A DNA stretch of 64,000 nucleotides from JAYODW01 sp038116745 (GCA_038116745.1 JAYODW010000007.1:54856-118855), one strand, 5' to 3'. Shown: positions 49,958 through 59,557, numbered from the stretch's first letter. Numbers and translations: made by a program. The notes: a model not told the origin generated them from the letters alone.

Positions 49958-51247
49958 TCAGGTCGGTGAGAAACGGCGCTCGAGCGTAGACCAGCACGTG
50001 TGGTAATCCGCCTGCAGCGCAGTTGAGGCCAGGGCCCAGGGCGTCAAGGTCAGCGGGTAGCGGGTCTCGAACATGAAGGCCAGCGTATCTTCCAGCCGCT
50101 GCGGTTTGAGGTCAGCGGTCGTCGCGGCGGCGAACACTGCAGCGTCAGGTCCGTGCGGCACCAGCGCGTTGTGCAGGCTCATGCCGCCGGGTTCAAAACC
50201 CGTGGACTTGCCGTCATAGCGTCCTTTAATAAGCCCCATGAATTCGCTCATTACGTTGCGATGAAACCAGGGCGGGCGGAAGGTGTCCTCTGCCACCAGC
50301 CACCGCGGTGGAAACACTACGAGATCCACGTTGGCCACACCCGCGCACTCGCTGGGTGCCGTAAGGACGGTGTAGATCGAGGGGTCCGGGTGGTCATAGC
50401 TCACGCTGCCCATGACGTTGAAACGCTCGAGGTCGTACTTGTAAGGCACAGCATTGCCGACCCAGGCCACGACGTCGAACGGATTGTGGCTGAGCCGGCT
50501 GTGAAACAGCGCACCCTGGTAACGACACACGAGTTCGAAATCCTCTTCCGTGTCCGTGAAAGCGGCGCTCGGGGTGAGGAAATCGCGCCGATTGGCAAAT
50601 CCGTCCGAGCCGACCGGGCCTCGTTCGGGCAGCCTCAGGGCCTGGCCGTGGTTTTCGCACACATAGCCTCGCGCGTGATCCTCTGCCGGGTCTATGGCGA
50701 ATTTCATGCCGCGCGGAATAACGAGGATCTCGCCGGGCACAACGGTCAGCTCGCCGCACTCCGTGCGCACATCAAGGCTGCCCTGCTGCGGCACGATCAG
50801 CAGCTCGCCGTCCGCGTCTATCAGGCAGCGCTGGCGCATCGGTCTGGATGCAGCGTAGAGGTGGATGCTGATTCCGGTGAGTTCCCGGACGTTGCCATTG
50901 GCCGCGACAGTGACCAGGCCATCGACAAAGTCTCCGTCCGACGACAGCGTGGGTGGCGACCAGCGCAGGGGGTTTGGTGGTGTATCGCCTGCCGGGAGGG
51001 GCGCGCTGCGCCAGCCATTGTGCGGCAACGGGCTGAACGGTTGTTGTGTGACCGACGGTCTTATGCGGTAGAACCAGGTGCGTCGATTGTTTGCCGTCGG
51101 CGCCGTGAAGGCCGTGTTGCTGAACTTTTCAGTGTAGAGGCCGAAAGGTGCGCGCTGCGGAGAAAACTGGCCGCGTGGTAACGCCCCTGCGATCGCTTCA
51201 CTTTCGAATTCGTTGCCGAACCCCACCAGGTAATCCAAGTCTGCCAT
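49958..51247 (-). CDS. hmgA: Homogentisate 1,2-dioxygenase
   Basis: The 429-residue enzyme opens the homogentisate ring to maleylacetoacetate in tyrosine and phenylalanine degradation. It has YLVGFGNEFESEAIAGALPRGQ at the N-terminus, NPFDVVAWVGNAVPYKYDLE, FPPRWLVAEDTFRPPWFHRNVMSEFMG carrying the iron His and Glu, and SLHNALVPHGPD with the second His. The ATG at 51247 is the conserved start though the frame is open to 51469. Maleylacetoacetate isomerase and fumarylacetoacetase are not next to it. It is divergent from the monooxygenase at 51405 (157 bases between starts). Confidence 0.95.
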   Translation of the reverse strand: MADLDYLVGFGNEFESEAIAGALPRGQFSPQRAPFGLYTEKFSNTAFTAPTANNRRTWFYRIRPSVTQQPFSPLPHNGWRSAPLPAGDTPPNPLRWSPPTLSSDGDFVDGLVTVAANGNVRELTGISIHLYAASRPMRQRCLIDADGELLIVPQQGSLDVRTECGELTVVPGEILVIPRGMKFAIDPAEDHARGYVCENHGQALRLPERGPVGSDGFANRRDFLTPSAAFTDTEEDFELVCRYQGALFHSRLSHNPFDVVAWVGNAVPYKYDLERFNVMGSVSYDHPDPSIYTVLTAPSECAGVANVDLVVFPPRWLVAEDTFRPPWFHRNVMSEFMGLIKGRYDGKSTGFEPGGMSLHNALVPHGPDAAVFAAATTADLKPQRLEDTLAFMFETRYPLTLTPWALASTALQADYHTCWSTLERRFSPT

Positions 51248-51404
51248 GGTTGCCCGTTTATTGAACCGATGTCCCTGCGTAAGCGTACTGCATGATTGGC
51301 CGCCGCTCTCGCTGCTGACGCGGAGGCGGGGACGCTCGGGTCGGCGAGCATTCTGCAGATGAGTAACATGTGCGGCGGGAACGGACGCTGAAGGAGAACA
51401 GAAC

Positions 51405-52580
51405 ATGCTCATGGCATCCCAGCAGGGCGCGCTGCGCGACAGGTTGATGTCCGGTGTAAACGCCATCAAAGAGACCCTGGCGGCACAGTGTGATGTTGAG
51501 GACCAGCAGGGCTACCTCACCCGTGCCAGCTCGGACGCGCTCTACGAAACCGGGATCCTGCACATGAAAGCGCCCGCTGTTCTCGGCGGGGGCGAAGCGG
51601 ATCTGCTGACGCAGTACGAGGTCATCGAGGCCGTTTCGCGCATTAACCCGGCCGCCGGCTGGTGCACCATGGTCGGGGCGACCAGCCTCGGAATTCCTGG
51701 CGCTTTCCTGCCAGACGAGGGAGTGGCGCAGATGTTCGCGGACGGGAAGCTGCCGCGGGGAGCTATTTTGATCATGCCAAGCGGTCGGGCTGTGCCGGTC
51801 GAGGGCGGTTATCGTCTGAGCGGGCGCTGGGCTTTTGCCAGTGGTGTGCAGCATGCAGAGTGGATCTCGGTGCATGCGCTGGTGGAGTCAGCGGCAGGTG
51901 ATCCTCCGGCGCTGCACATGCTGACCTTCCCCGCTCATCAGGCGCGCCTGCATGACAATTGGCAGGTGCTCGGGCTGCGCGGTACTGGCAGCTGTGACAT
52001 TTCTGTTGAAGAAATCTTCGTACCCGCGTCCCTCGCCTGGAACGTTGAAACGCAGGAGCCACGCCGTGGCGGGGCGTTATATCGTCTGGGTATCCCGGCC
52101 TTTGTGGCCAATGAGCATGCCGCCTTCGCCACCGGCGTGGCCCGACGCGCGCTGGATCTGCTCACTGGAATTGCCATCAACAAGCGCCGCGGGTACGGCC
52201 CCGGTGCGGTCAGTCTCGCCGACCGGCCCGCTATTCAACGCCTCATCGGGCATTCTGAGCTGCGTCTGCGGGCTGCCCGCGACCTGGCCCTGGCAATCAA
52301 TCGCGAGGCTATGGATGTGGTTGAGGAAGGCGGCACGCCGGATGCCAGACTCGCGCTGCAGACGCGTGCTTCCGCGGTGTACTGCACGGAAGTTGCGGAG
52401 GACATTATTTCCCAGGCCTTCCGCTACGCCGGCGCAGCAGCTATTTACGAACAAAGCGTGATGCAGCGCTGCCTGCGCGATATCAATGTGGCCGCCCAGC
52501 ATCTGGCGGTCAGTGAGGTCAGTTACGAACTGCTGGGCAAGACCTACCTCGGGTTCGAGGACGTCATGCCCATGGGCTAG
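51405..52580 (+). CDS. Acyl-CoA dehydrogenase-fold flavin monooxygenase (HsaA-type)
   Basis: A 391-residue protein of the acyl-CoA dehydrogenase fold with the type-2 C-terminal domain found in flavin-dependent hydroxylases such as HsaA. It shows VIEAVSRINPAAGWCTMVGATSLG, WAFASGVQHAEWISVHALVE, LRGTGSCDISVEEIFVPAS and IISQAFRYAGAAAIYEQSVMQRCLRDINVAAQHLA, typical of that group rather than of true dehydrogenases, because the catalytic Glu region is not acyl-CoA-like. A strong AAGGAG site precedes. A reductase partner is not adjacent. It is likely an aromatic or steroid-ring hydroxylase. Confidence 0.85.
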   Translation: MLMASQQGALRDRLMSGVNAIKETLAAQCDVEDQQGYLTRASSDALYETGILHMKAPAVLGGGEADLLTQYEVIEAVSRINPAAGWCTMVGATSLGIPGAFLPDEGVAQMFADGKLPRGAILIMPSGRAVPVEGGYRLSGRWAFASGVQHAEWISVHALVESAAGDPPALHMLTFPAHQARLHDNWQVLGLRGTGSCDISVEEIFVPASLAWNVETQEPRRGGALYRLGIPAFVANEHAAFATGVARRALDLLTGIAINKRRGYGPGAVSLADRPAIQRLIGHSELRLRAARDLALAINREAMDVVEEGGTPDARLALQTRASAVYCTEVAEDIISQAFRYAGAAAIYEQSVMQRCLRDINVAAQHLAVSEVSYELLGKTYLGFEDVMPMG

Positions 52581-52621
52581 TCTGACGCAGGTGGTTTTGC
52601 GTGCCCGGGGGTCGTATGCCC

Positions 52622-54007
52622 TCAGGTGCCGAGTCGGCGCAACGCCTGTTGTGTCATGTACTGATCGACAATGTCGATCTCGGGATCGAGCGCCGAGTCC
52701 CAGTTGCCACGGCAGGTTTTGCCGTGATGGAAGCGGGTGACGTTATTTTTCTGGACGTCGTGGCTGATCGCCCAGCACCAGCTCCACTCCGGCCGGCCAT
52801 CCTTGACCACCATTTCGGCGCTGTCGGTTTTGCGCTGACCGCCGCCCCCCTCCATACCTTTCCACATCTCGCCGTTGCGGTCGTAGGTGATCGCCTGGAC
52901 GATGCCCATGTTGCGCACATCGAGGTAAAGACGCCGCTTGCTCACCGGCGCGCTGGGAAAGCCGGTGGGCTCAGCCTCAATCACGATGACTTCGGGGACC
53001 AGCGATTTGCCGACGTAGTAGTAGGACTCACCCTGTTTTCCGCCAACCAGCGGCGGGGCCCAGTTGTCATTCTCCGGCAGCCACTGATAGTGCGTGGAGC
53101 CGAGGAAAGGTCCGCGATGAATCACGCGGAAATTGCCCCAGGTCAGCATCGGGTCACCGGACGCCCAGGCGTCGGAAAGATAAAGGTTCATGCCGGGCAT
53201 GTAGGGTTCGAAGCGCTGATTGGCCGGGAAGCGCCGCACGCGCTTGAAATTCGGCAGATAGCCGTAGAGATCGGGGATCACGCGCTGGTCATACTTCCAG
53301 CGGCTCAGGAAGGCGTGGCCTTTGACATCCAGAGTGTAGGTAAACCAGATCGACATGATGCGGGTCAGGTCTTCATGACCCGGGTAGTAAGGGCCGGGGG
53401 CATCCGGTGATACCAGGCCCGCGCACTGTTGCTCTGCCCAGATCCAGTCGTATTCGTATTGTTGAATGCCGTCCGGGTTGATGGTCACTGCGGGGATGGC
53501 GTACATCGCCTTGTCGTGCCGACCCCAGCTCAGTGTGATGTTGGCGACACCTTCCCGCGCGTCCTGCACATCCGGAAACGGCAGACCGCCAATCCAGGGT
53601 TTGCCTTCGGGCGTGTAGACATTGCCGACATCATCAAATCGGGCGAGACCCTGGTTACGCAGCGTGGCATCGAGAAAGTAGGGCGGGAACATCGTTTCGA
53701 TGTTCTGCTCTGACGGCTGGATAAAGAACTTGCGACGGTCCTGTATGACTTCCTGGTAGACGATCGGGTCGAGGAGATCCTGGACAAGAAAGGCATTGTC
53801 GGCGTCGATCACGTCGCCGACTTTGACCTGTCCCTTTGTGAACTGCTCGATATCGAGCAGTTCTTCCGGATACGCCTTGCTCGCGTCGCCGGCCCGGCAG
53901 ATCTCAGCCCACAGCGAGCCGAGGACGCCGGCGCCGCCGATGCCGGCGGCGGTTTTGTGCAGCAAATGACGGCGGGCGAAATCGAAGTCGAACTTTCGTA
54001 TGTGCAT
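52622..54007 (-). CDS. DUF1329 protein (LolA-like fold, exported)
   Basis: A 461-residue protein with a Tat-like signal (ARRHLLHKTAAG). It has the DUF1329 layout with FWFTYTLDVKG, RVRRFPANQRFEPYMPG, WEEVYY-like SKRRLYLDVRNMGIVQAITYDRNGEMWK. DUF1329 proteins share a beta-sheet fold with LolA/LppX and often neighbour MMPL exporters in steroid and hydrocarbon loci. That association is visible here at distance: RND-CNBD genes lie about 3 kb to the left and 7 kb to the right. Its own neighbours are the HsaA-type gene (convergent) and mtfA. Confidence 0.9.
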   Translation of the reverse strand: MHIRKFDFDFARRHLLHKTAAGIGGAGVLGSLWAEICRAGDASKAYPEELLDIEQFTKGQVKVGDVIDADNAFLVQDLLDPIVYQEVIQDRRKFFIQPSEQNIETMFPPYFLDATLRNQGLARFDDVGNVYTPEGKPWIGGLPFPDVQDAREGVANITLSWGRHDKAMYAIPAVTINPDGIQQYEYDWIWAEQQCAGLVSPDAPGPYYPGHEDLTRIMSIWFTYTLDVKGHAFLSRWKYDQRVIPDLYGYLPNFKRVRRFPANQRFEPYMPGMNLYLSDAWASGDPMLTWGNFRVIHRGPFLGSTHYQWLPENDNWAPPLVGGKQGESYYYVGKSLVPEVIVIEAEPTGFPSAPVSKRRLYLDVRNMGIVQAITYDRNGEMWKGMEGGGGQRKTDSAEMVVKDGRPEWSWCWAISHDVQKNNVTRFHHGKTCRGNWDSALDPEIDIVDQYMTQQALRRLGT

Positions 54008-54074
54008 AGCAGGAATCCAAATGGATCAATACAACGTGTTCCGAAGGAGTATACGGACCCTGCCGAGCTGCGGA

Positions 54075-54887
54075 TTACCAGTTCGCTGGATCGAGCTGGA
54101 AATAGCGCTGCAGCGCCTGGTAGAGCGCCTCGTGCCGTGCTTTCAGAACGGTGGGCTGAACGAAGAAAAGTTCGACGGTGGCCGCGAAAAATTCGGCCGG
54201 ATGACTAACATCGTAGTCGTCGAAGAGGCCGCTTTCCCCCGCCGCTGACCGTGTGGTTTCCGCGGCGAATGCCGCGTTGAACTCGGCTGCCCAGGGCTGT
54301 TGCGATGCTGCCGCCAGCGGCGGAGCGCCGTCCATGATGCCGTCAAGTCCGTCGAGCTTATGCGCGAACTCGTGGATGAGCACGTTGCTGCAGCTGGCCT
54401 CTTCGAGGTCGCGGATGACCTCCGACCAGGCGAGCACCAGCGGGCCATGCAGCCAGGACTCTCCGGAACGGATGGTCTTTTCGGTCGTCTCCAGACCGGC
54501 TCTGGTCGAGGTGGTGACGGCGAGGTAAGGCTCAGGGTAGATCAGGATGGTCGCAAAACCCGGATAGTCGCCGCGACTGGTCTGCAGCGTCAGCAGACAC
54601 GCGTGTGCCGCGACCACGACACGCATGCGATCCGTCATGGTGAGGCCCTCCTGTCCGAAGAACTGCTTCTCGCCGAGGAAGACGTTGATATCACCGTGAA
54701 GCCGGTCACGCATTTCAGGCGGTAGCCTGCGATAGAGCGGGACGTCCTGCTGAAGAATTTCAGCCCAGGCCGACGGCAGCGGCTCAGCCCTGCGCCGGAC
54801 GCGCACGCGGGATGCCCACCAGCGACGCAGCGGCTGTGCGCTGATCACGGCTGCAGCAATGGCGATGAGCAGGGTGATCTTCAGCAC
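54075..54887 (-). CDS. mtfA: MtfA-type (M90) zinc peptidase
   Basis: A 270-residue protein, GTG start, N-terminal hydrophobic stretch. The zinc site is VLIHEFAHKLDGLDG (HExxH plus downstream Asp/Glu in the family pattern), preceded by PEPYLAVTTSTRAGLETTEKTIRSGESWLHGPLVLAWSEV. MtfA binds the Mlc repressor in E. coli and controls ptsG. Mlc and the PTS are not evident here, so the target may differ. It lies 67 bases upstream of the DUF1329 gene on the same strand. Confidence 0.9.
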   Translation of the reverse strand: MLKITLLIAIAAAVISAQPLRRWWASRVRVRRRAEPLPSAWAEILQQDVPLYRRLPPEMRDRLHGDINVFLGEKQFFGQEGLTMTDRMRVVVAAHACLLTLQTSRGDYPGFATILIYPEPYLAVTTSTRAGLETTEKTIRSGESWLHGPLVLAWSEVIRDLEEASCSNVLIHEFAHKLDGLDGIMDGAPPLAAASQQPWAAEFNAAFAAETTRSAAGESGLFDDYDVSHPAEFFAATVELFFVQPTVLKARHEALYQALQRYFQLDPANW

Positions 54888-55171
54888 GGGAACCGGACGC
54901 GCTCACCGGCGCTTTGGTGACGGATTGAGGCAAGTCCGGTCCTACCGACAGCGGGGTCTGGCGACCGGGGCGGATTCGACAGGCGGCGATGCGGCATAAC
55001 GAGAGGGCGAAGCGGCGTTCTCGGATGGTACCCATCATCGCACGGAAGCGCGCGAGGGGGGGCTGAAGCGCTGCGGGCTGCTCGTCGCCGACTCGGCGGG
55101 CGGCAGGGAAAACGCGGGAAGTGTTGGTGTGACGCCGCTCGGCGGCGGCTCAGGACGACAGATTGTAGTGT

Positions 55172-55630
55172 TCAGGCGGCGTCCAGCTGTTCCAGACGCC
55201 GCAGCGTTTCGGGATCCGCGCTGAACTTCAGCTTGAGCTCGGGCAGCACTCGGGCCAGATCTTCGACGCGACCCTCGCCCACATAAATCTCAGCTAGCTT
55301 CACCCGGAACACGGGCTCGTCAGGCATGGCCTCGATACCGCAGAGCGCCCAGTTTTCGGCGGCCGTCCAGTCGGACACCTCGATGCAGCGCTCGATTTCG
55401 TCCACAACGGCAAGCTGACCGGCATCACTCAGGCCGTGGTCCTCTGTCGTTGTGAAGGGCTGGGCATTTGCGGCTTTTTCGGCGACCAGCTGACGCAGAT
55501 GCCGCTCGTTCTCATTCAGCCTGGAGGCCAGGGTTTTCGCGCGGACCCGATCTTTCCAGCGCAAACACAGGACCGCGAGCACTGCGCCGGCGGAAGCGAA
55601 GACCAAAGCAAAAAAGACCATTGCAGCCAT
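55172..55630 (-). CDS. Membrane-anchored protein with coiled coil and TPR-like tail
   Basis: A 152-residue ORF. One N-terminal helix (VFFALVFASAGAVLAVLCLRW) is followed by a charged coiled-coil-like region (LASRLNENERHLRQLVAEKAAN) and a C-terminal pair of helices (ENWALCGIEAMPDEPVFRVKLAEIYVGEGRVEDLARVLPEL) that resembles one or two tetratricopeptide units. The ATG at 55630 with GAGG upstream is preferred to a TTG at 55657. The function is unknown. Envelope scaffold is a guess. Confidence 0.65.
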   Translation of the reverse strand: MAAMVFFALVFASAGAVLAVLCLRWKDRVRAKTLASRLNENERHLRQLVAEKAANAQPFTTTEDHGLSDAGQLAVVDEIERCIEVSDWTAAENWALCGIEAMPDEPVFRVKLAEIYVGEGRVEDLARVLPELKLKFSADPETLRRLEQLDAA

Positions 55631-55939
55631 GCGTGCCTCGTGAGCTCCGTTGTTCAAATTGTTTTAGGCCTGGGCCGGCCCGGAGTCCGCGTTTTGAGCG
55701 CACTCAGATGGGCTGGATTTTAAATGGCGTGTAGCTGTTTATAAAGCGCTGTGCCGCCGGGGATACTTTTTCGCGCAGATCTGCGGCAGCAATGGCAGTG
55801 CCTGGCTGTGTCTCGCGGCGGGCGGCGGAACGGCGTAAGGTCTGCGTCTCGCGGCGGCCGTCCGTCAATGCTTGTCCGGCCTCGCGGGGCCCTTGATTTT
55901 TTTACTCACCCGCAGCGCTTTCAGACAGGGGGAAGAATC
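55631..55939. other. Divergent intergenic region
   Basis: About 310 bases between the TPR-like gene (minus) and the GST gene (plus). No supported ORF. AT-rich patches (TTTTAAATGG and TTTATAAAG near 55720-55745) are the likeliest promoter positions for both sides. Confidence 0.5.
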
Positions 55940-56704
55940 GTGATAGACGTCCATTATTGGCCGACGCCCAATGGCTACAAGGTCACCATCATGCTTGAGG
56001 AGTGTGGCCTGCCCTACAACATCGTGCCGGTCGATATCGGCTCGGGGGACCAGTTCAAGGTCGGCTTCCTGCGGCTGAGTCCGAACAACCGGATGCCGGC
56101 AATCGTTGACCATGAGCCCGCTGGCGGGGGGGCGCCCCTGGCGCTGTTTGAGTCAGGCGCCATTCTCGAATACCTCGCCGATAAAACCGGGCAGTTTCTG
56201 CCCGCCAGCGGAGCCGCCCGCTACACCGTGCTGCAATGGGTTTACTGGCAGATGGCTAATCTGGGGCCGATGATGGGCAACGCCAACCATTTCAAGAATT
56301 ACGCCAAGAATATCGCCGAGGATCCCGCCCAGCTGGAATACGGCACCCGGCGTTTCATGGGCGAGGTCGACCGTCTGTGCGGCGTCATGGACGCACAGCT
56401 GCAGTCGAATCGGTTTCTGGCCGGCGCGGACTACTCTATTGCCGACATGATTACCTGGCCTTGGGCCAAGCTGATGGCGTGGCTGTTCGACGAGACCGTG
56501 TGGACCAGCTTCCCGGCTTTGAAGCGCTGGGTGGATGAAGTCGGCGCGCGCCCGGCGGTGGAAAAGGGCGGTCATGTAGCGCAGGAACTCGGGCGACGGG
56601 AGCTCTCCGAAGCGGAAGAGAAAGCGCGGCGGGAGCTGTTATTCAATCAGACCAACGACAAGGTGCGGGCTGCGCGTGAAGCGGCGGCCCGGGGCGACGC
56701 CTGA
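55940..56704 (+). CDS. Glutathione S-transferase, Nu-class-like
   Basis: A 254-residue GST. The N-terminal thioredoxin-fold domain starts HYWPTPNGYKVTIMLEECGLPYNI, with the TPNG motif of the Nu class (YfcG/YghU-type disulfide reductases). NNRMPAIVD, then ESGAILEYLADKTGQF, gives the glutathione-binding ES. The GTG start at 55940 has GGGGGAAG before it. Nu-class enzymes mostly act as glutathione-disulfide reductases. It is 41 bases before a second GST-type gene. It is not the zeta-class isomerase expected with hmgA, which would show an SSCSxRVR-type motif. Confidence 0.9.
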   Translation: MIDVHYWPTPNGYKVTIMLEECGLPYNIVPVDIGSGDQFKVGFLRLSPNNRMPAIVDHEPAGGGAPLALFESGAILEYLADKTGQFLPASGAARYTVLQWVYWQMANLGPMMGNANHFKNYAKNIAEDPAQLEYGTRRFMGEVDRLCGVMDAQLQSNRFLAGADYSIADMITWPWAKLMAWLFDETVWTSFPALKRWVDEVGARPAVEKGGHVAQELGRRELSEAEEKARRELLFNQTNDKVRAAREAAARGDA

Positions 56705-56745
56705 GCGCCAGCACGAAGCTCAGGAAAACCGGAAGGAAACCAGCT

Positions 56746-57519
56746 ATGGAATACGTGAGCATCGAACAGGCCCGCAGCATGGCGGGCACCCGCCTGATCC
56801 TGACTGCCGGGGTCCCCGGTCCCTGGGGTGAGGCAGCCAAAGGAATTTTCAAAGCGCGGCAGGTCGCGTACACACCGGTGGCGCAGGAACTCGGGGGTAT
56901 GAACGAGGCGCAGGTTGCGTGGCTTGGTGTGCGTAACGCGCCGGTGGTGGTGCACGATGAGGAGCGACCACGCAGCGGCTGGGCCGAGATCCTGTTCCTG
57001 GCCGAACGCCTGGGCAGCGGCCCTTCGCTGATCCCGGCTGATCCCTTCGAGCGTGCCCTGATGATGGGCATCGCGCACGAAATCGCGGGTGAGAACGGCC
57101 TTGGCTGGACGCGACGTCTGATGATCGTGCGCGATCCCATCGAGGCGGGATCCGAGCACCCGGCCTATGCATTCGCGCGGTTTTTCGGTGATACCTACGG
57201 GTACAGTCAGTCGGCGGGTGCGGTGGCCGAGCAGCGCACTATCGACATATTGCAGCTGCTTTCTGCGCAGCTCGCGCGGCAGCTCGACGCCGGGCGTGAC
57301 GTTCTGGTCGGAGACACGGTAAGTGCGGCAGATATCTACTGGGCGACCTTCGCCAACCTGATCGATCCGCTGCCCGACGAGCAGTGCCCGATGAGCGCGG
57401 ATTTCCGCACCATGTACGGCAGCTCTCCGGCGCCTGTTAAAGCCGCCGCATCGACAGAGCTGCTCCAGCTTCGCGACAGGATCTGCGCGACTGTGCTTGG
57501 TCTTCCCTTTGCGTTCTGA
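56746..57519 (+). CDS. GST-like protein with unusual N-terminus
   Basis: A 257-residue protein with GST C-terminal helical features (VGDTVSAADIYWATFANLIDPLPDEQC) and a degenerate N-terminal half (RLILTAGVPGPWGEAAKGIFKARQVAYTPVAQEL). The usual catalytic Ser/Tyr/Cys motif is missing: PGPWG stands where CPxS/TPNG normally is. GWAEILFLAERLG is the remaining glutathione-region block. The ATG has AAGGAAA upstream. Its end overlaps the frame of the PQQ gene, and that gene's ATG is 58 bases on. The function is unknown. Confidence 0.78.
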   Translation: MEYVSIEQARSMAGTRLILTAGVPGPWGEAAKGIFKARQVAYTPVAQELGGMNEAQVAWLGVRNAPVVVHDEERPRSGWAEILFLAERLGSGPSLIPADPFERALMMGIAHEIAGENGLGWTRRLMIVRDPIEAGSEHPAYAFARFFGDTYGYSQSAGAVAEQRTIDILQLLSAQLARQLDAGRDVLVGDTVSAADIYWATFANLIDPLPDEQCPMSADFRTMYGSSPAPVKAAASTELLQLRDRICATVLGLPFAF

Positions 57520-57577
57520 GCGTGCGCGGCATGCCGGGTCGGGACATGGCTGCGACAGCTCTGTTTTGAGTGGCGGA

Positions 57578-59557
57578 ATGCGCAGAAAACCCCGCGTGCT
57601 GCGCTGCCTGTGGCTCGCGGCACTAGTGCTGTTGCTCGCTGCCTGCGATGAACGCATTGCGGTGAGCCTGCCAGAAGCCGGGCCCGTGGCGGACTGGCCC
57701 GCCTGGGGCGGTGGGCCCGGGGGCGGACATTTCACCCCGCTGCAGGAAATAAGGCCCGACAATCTCGCGGCGCTGGAGCTTGTCTGGACGCACCGCTCGG
57801 GCGATTTCCGCAGCGGCCCGGATCTGAACAACGATGCGGTCGACCTGCAGACCACCATGCCGGCGAGCGCGTTCCAGGCAACGCCCATTGCGGTTGAGGG
57901 GCGTCTCTATTACTGCTCGCCCTTCAACCGCGTGTTCGCGCTCGATCCGGAAACTGGAGAGCAGCTCTGGGTGCACGATCCCGGGGTGAACATGGATGAG
58001 CACCCGGTCACTAATTGCCGCGGTGTGTCGAGCTGGGTGGATCCCGACCTCAAGCCGGGCGCGCGCTGTCGACACCGGATCCTTGCGCCCACCCTGGATG
58101 CCCGCATTCTGGCGCTGGACGGGGAGACCGGTGAGCGCTGTACGGACTTTGGCAGCAGCGGTGAGATCCGGCTGACGCAGGGCATGGGACCGCATCCTGC
58201 CCGCGCCTATGCGGTCACCAGCCCCCCCGCAATCGTTGGCGACACGCTGGTCACAGGTGCGTTTGTCATTGACGCCTGGGATACCGGGGTTCCAGCAGGC
58301 GTGGTGCGTGCCTTCGATCTGCGCAGCGGCGCGCAGCGCTGGGCCTGGAACCCCGTCGCGCCGGGAAGGCCGGCAGTGGATGAAGCCGGTCACTATGTTC
58401 GTGGCACGACCAACGTCTGGTCAGTGATCGCGGTTGACGCAAAGCTGGGACTGGTTTTCGTACCGACCGGGAACAGCTCGCCGGACTACTACGGCGGACA
58501 GCGCGATGGGCATCTGGATTACTACTCGAGCTCTATCGTCGCGCTGCGCGCGGCCACCGGCGAGGTGGCCTGGCATGTGCGCACGGTGAATCACGACATC
58601 TGGGATTTTGATGTCCCTGCACAGCCCACGCTGGTGGACCTCAGGATCGGCGGTCAGGAGGTGCCGGCGCTGGTACAGGTAACCAAGATGGGCCTGACCT
58701 GGGTGGTCGATCGGCGCGACGGTAAAGCGCTGTTCGAGATCGAGGAGCGTCCCGTTCCACAGACGGGCGCGGTACCGGGAGAGTACCTGGCGGCCACGCA
58801 GCCGTTTCCGCTGTTGCCGGAACCTCTGCATCCGCTGACGTTCTCGGCGGATGACGCCTGGGGATTTACCCCGTGGGATCGCGGCCGCTGTCGCGAGGCT
58901 ATCGAACAGCTGGACCATGGCCCGATTTACACCCCGATCAGTCAGCGCGGCACGGTGCTCTATCCGGCGCCCACAGGCGGTAACAACTGGGGCTCACCGG
59001 CGGTCGACCCGACCCGCGGGATCATGATCGCCAGCGCGATGCGGGTGCCTTTCGTTGCGCGCCTGACGCCGCGCGCTGAGTGCACCGGCCGCGGTCGGGA
59101 GATGCCGCAGACGGGGACTCCCTACTGTGTCCGTATGGAGCTGCTGCGCTCACCCCTCGGGGCGCCCTGTTCAGCGCCGCCCTGGGGCACCCTGGCGGCA
59201 GTCGATCTGCACAGCGGAAAACGTCTGTGGGAGGTGCCGCTTGGCAGCTTCGCCGGCGTCGTTCCCTTGGTGGGTGGTCTGCTCAAGGGGGCGCCGGGTT
59301 TCGGGGGCTCCCTGCTGACCGCTTCGGGACTGATTTTCACGGCCGCGAGCAGCGACCCGGTCCTGCGTGCTTTCGACGTTGATACCGGTGCGGAGCTGCG
59401 GCATTGGGATCTGCCGACCCAAGCGGCTTCGGTGCCGATGAGCTACCGGGTGCGGCCCGACGGCCGTCAGTTCATTGTGCTGGCAGCGGGCGGCCACTGG
59501 ACAGGAGCGCTTCCGCCCGGCGATCACCTGATGGCGTTTGCGCTCAAACCCCGCTGA
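57578..59557 (+). CDS. PQQ-dependent quinoprotein dehydrogenase (lipoprotein)
   Basis: A 659-residue beta-propeller dehydrogenase of the membrane glucose dehydrogenase-like group, without the N-terminal transmembrane domain. Instead it has a lipoprotein signal, LVLLLAACDERI, so it is anchored in the envelope by lipid. Propeller repeats include YCSPFNRVFALDPETGEQLW, ARILALDGETGERC and SSSIVALRAATGEVAWHVRTVNHDIWDFDVPAQPTL. It oxidises a sugar or alcohol and passes electrons to ubiquinone. The ATG at 57578 begins the signal peptide. No PQQ synthesis genes are in the window. Confidence 0.92.
   Translation: MRRKPRVLRCLWLAALVLLLAACDERIAVSLPEAGPVADWPAWGGGPGGGHFTPLQEIRPDNLAALELVWTHRSGDFRSGPDLNNDAVDLQTTMPASAFQATPIAVEGRLYYCSPFNRVFALDPETGEQLWVHDPGVNMDEHPVTNCRGVSSWVDPDLKPGARCRHRILAPTLDARILALDGETGERCTDFGSSGEIRLTQGMGPHPARAYAVTSPPAIVGDTLVTGAFVIDAWDTGVPAGVVRAFDLRSGAQRWAWNPVAPGRPAVDEAGHYVRGTTNVWSVIAVDAKLGLVFVPTGNSSPDYYGGQRDGHLDYYSSSIVALRAATGEVAWHVRTVNHDIWDFDVPAQPTLVDLRIGGQEVPALVQVTKMGLTWVVDRRDGKALFEIEERPVPQTGAVPGEYLAATQPFPLLPEPLHPLTFSADDAWGFTPWDRGRCREAIEQLDHGPIYTPISQRGTVLYPAPTGGNNWGSPAVDPTRGIMIASAMRVPFVARLTPRAECTGRGREMPQTGTPYCVRMELLRSPLGAPCSAPPWGTLAAVDLHSGKRLWEVPLGSFAGVVPLVGGLLKGAPGFGGSLLTASGLIFTAASSDPVLRAFDVDTGAELRHWDLPTQAASVPMSYRVRPDGRQFIVLAAGGHWTGALPPGDHLMAFALKPR

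Noticed and set aside
50153..51181. 342-residue plus-strand frame inside hmgA
   Set aside because: It is opposite homogentisate dioxygenase with intact iron-site motifs, and its sequence has no family resemblance.
54888..55171. Possible small gene between mtfA and the TPR-like gene
   Set aside because: The only frames are short and arginine-rich with no RBS, the usual picture of GC-rich non-coding DNA.
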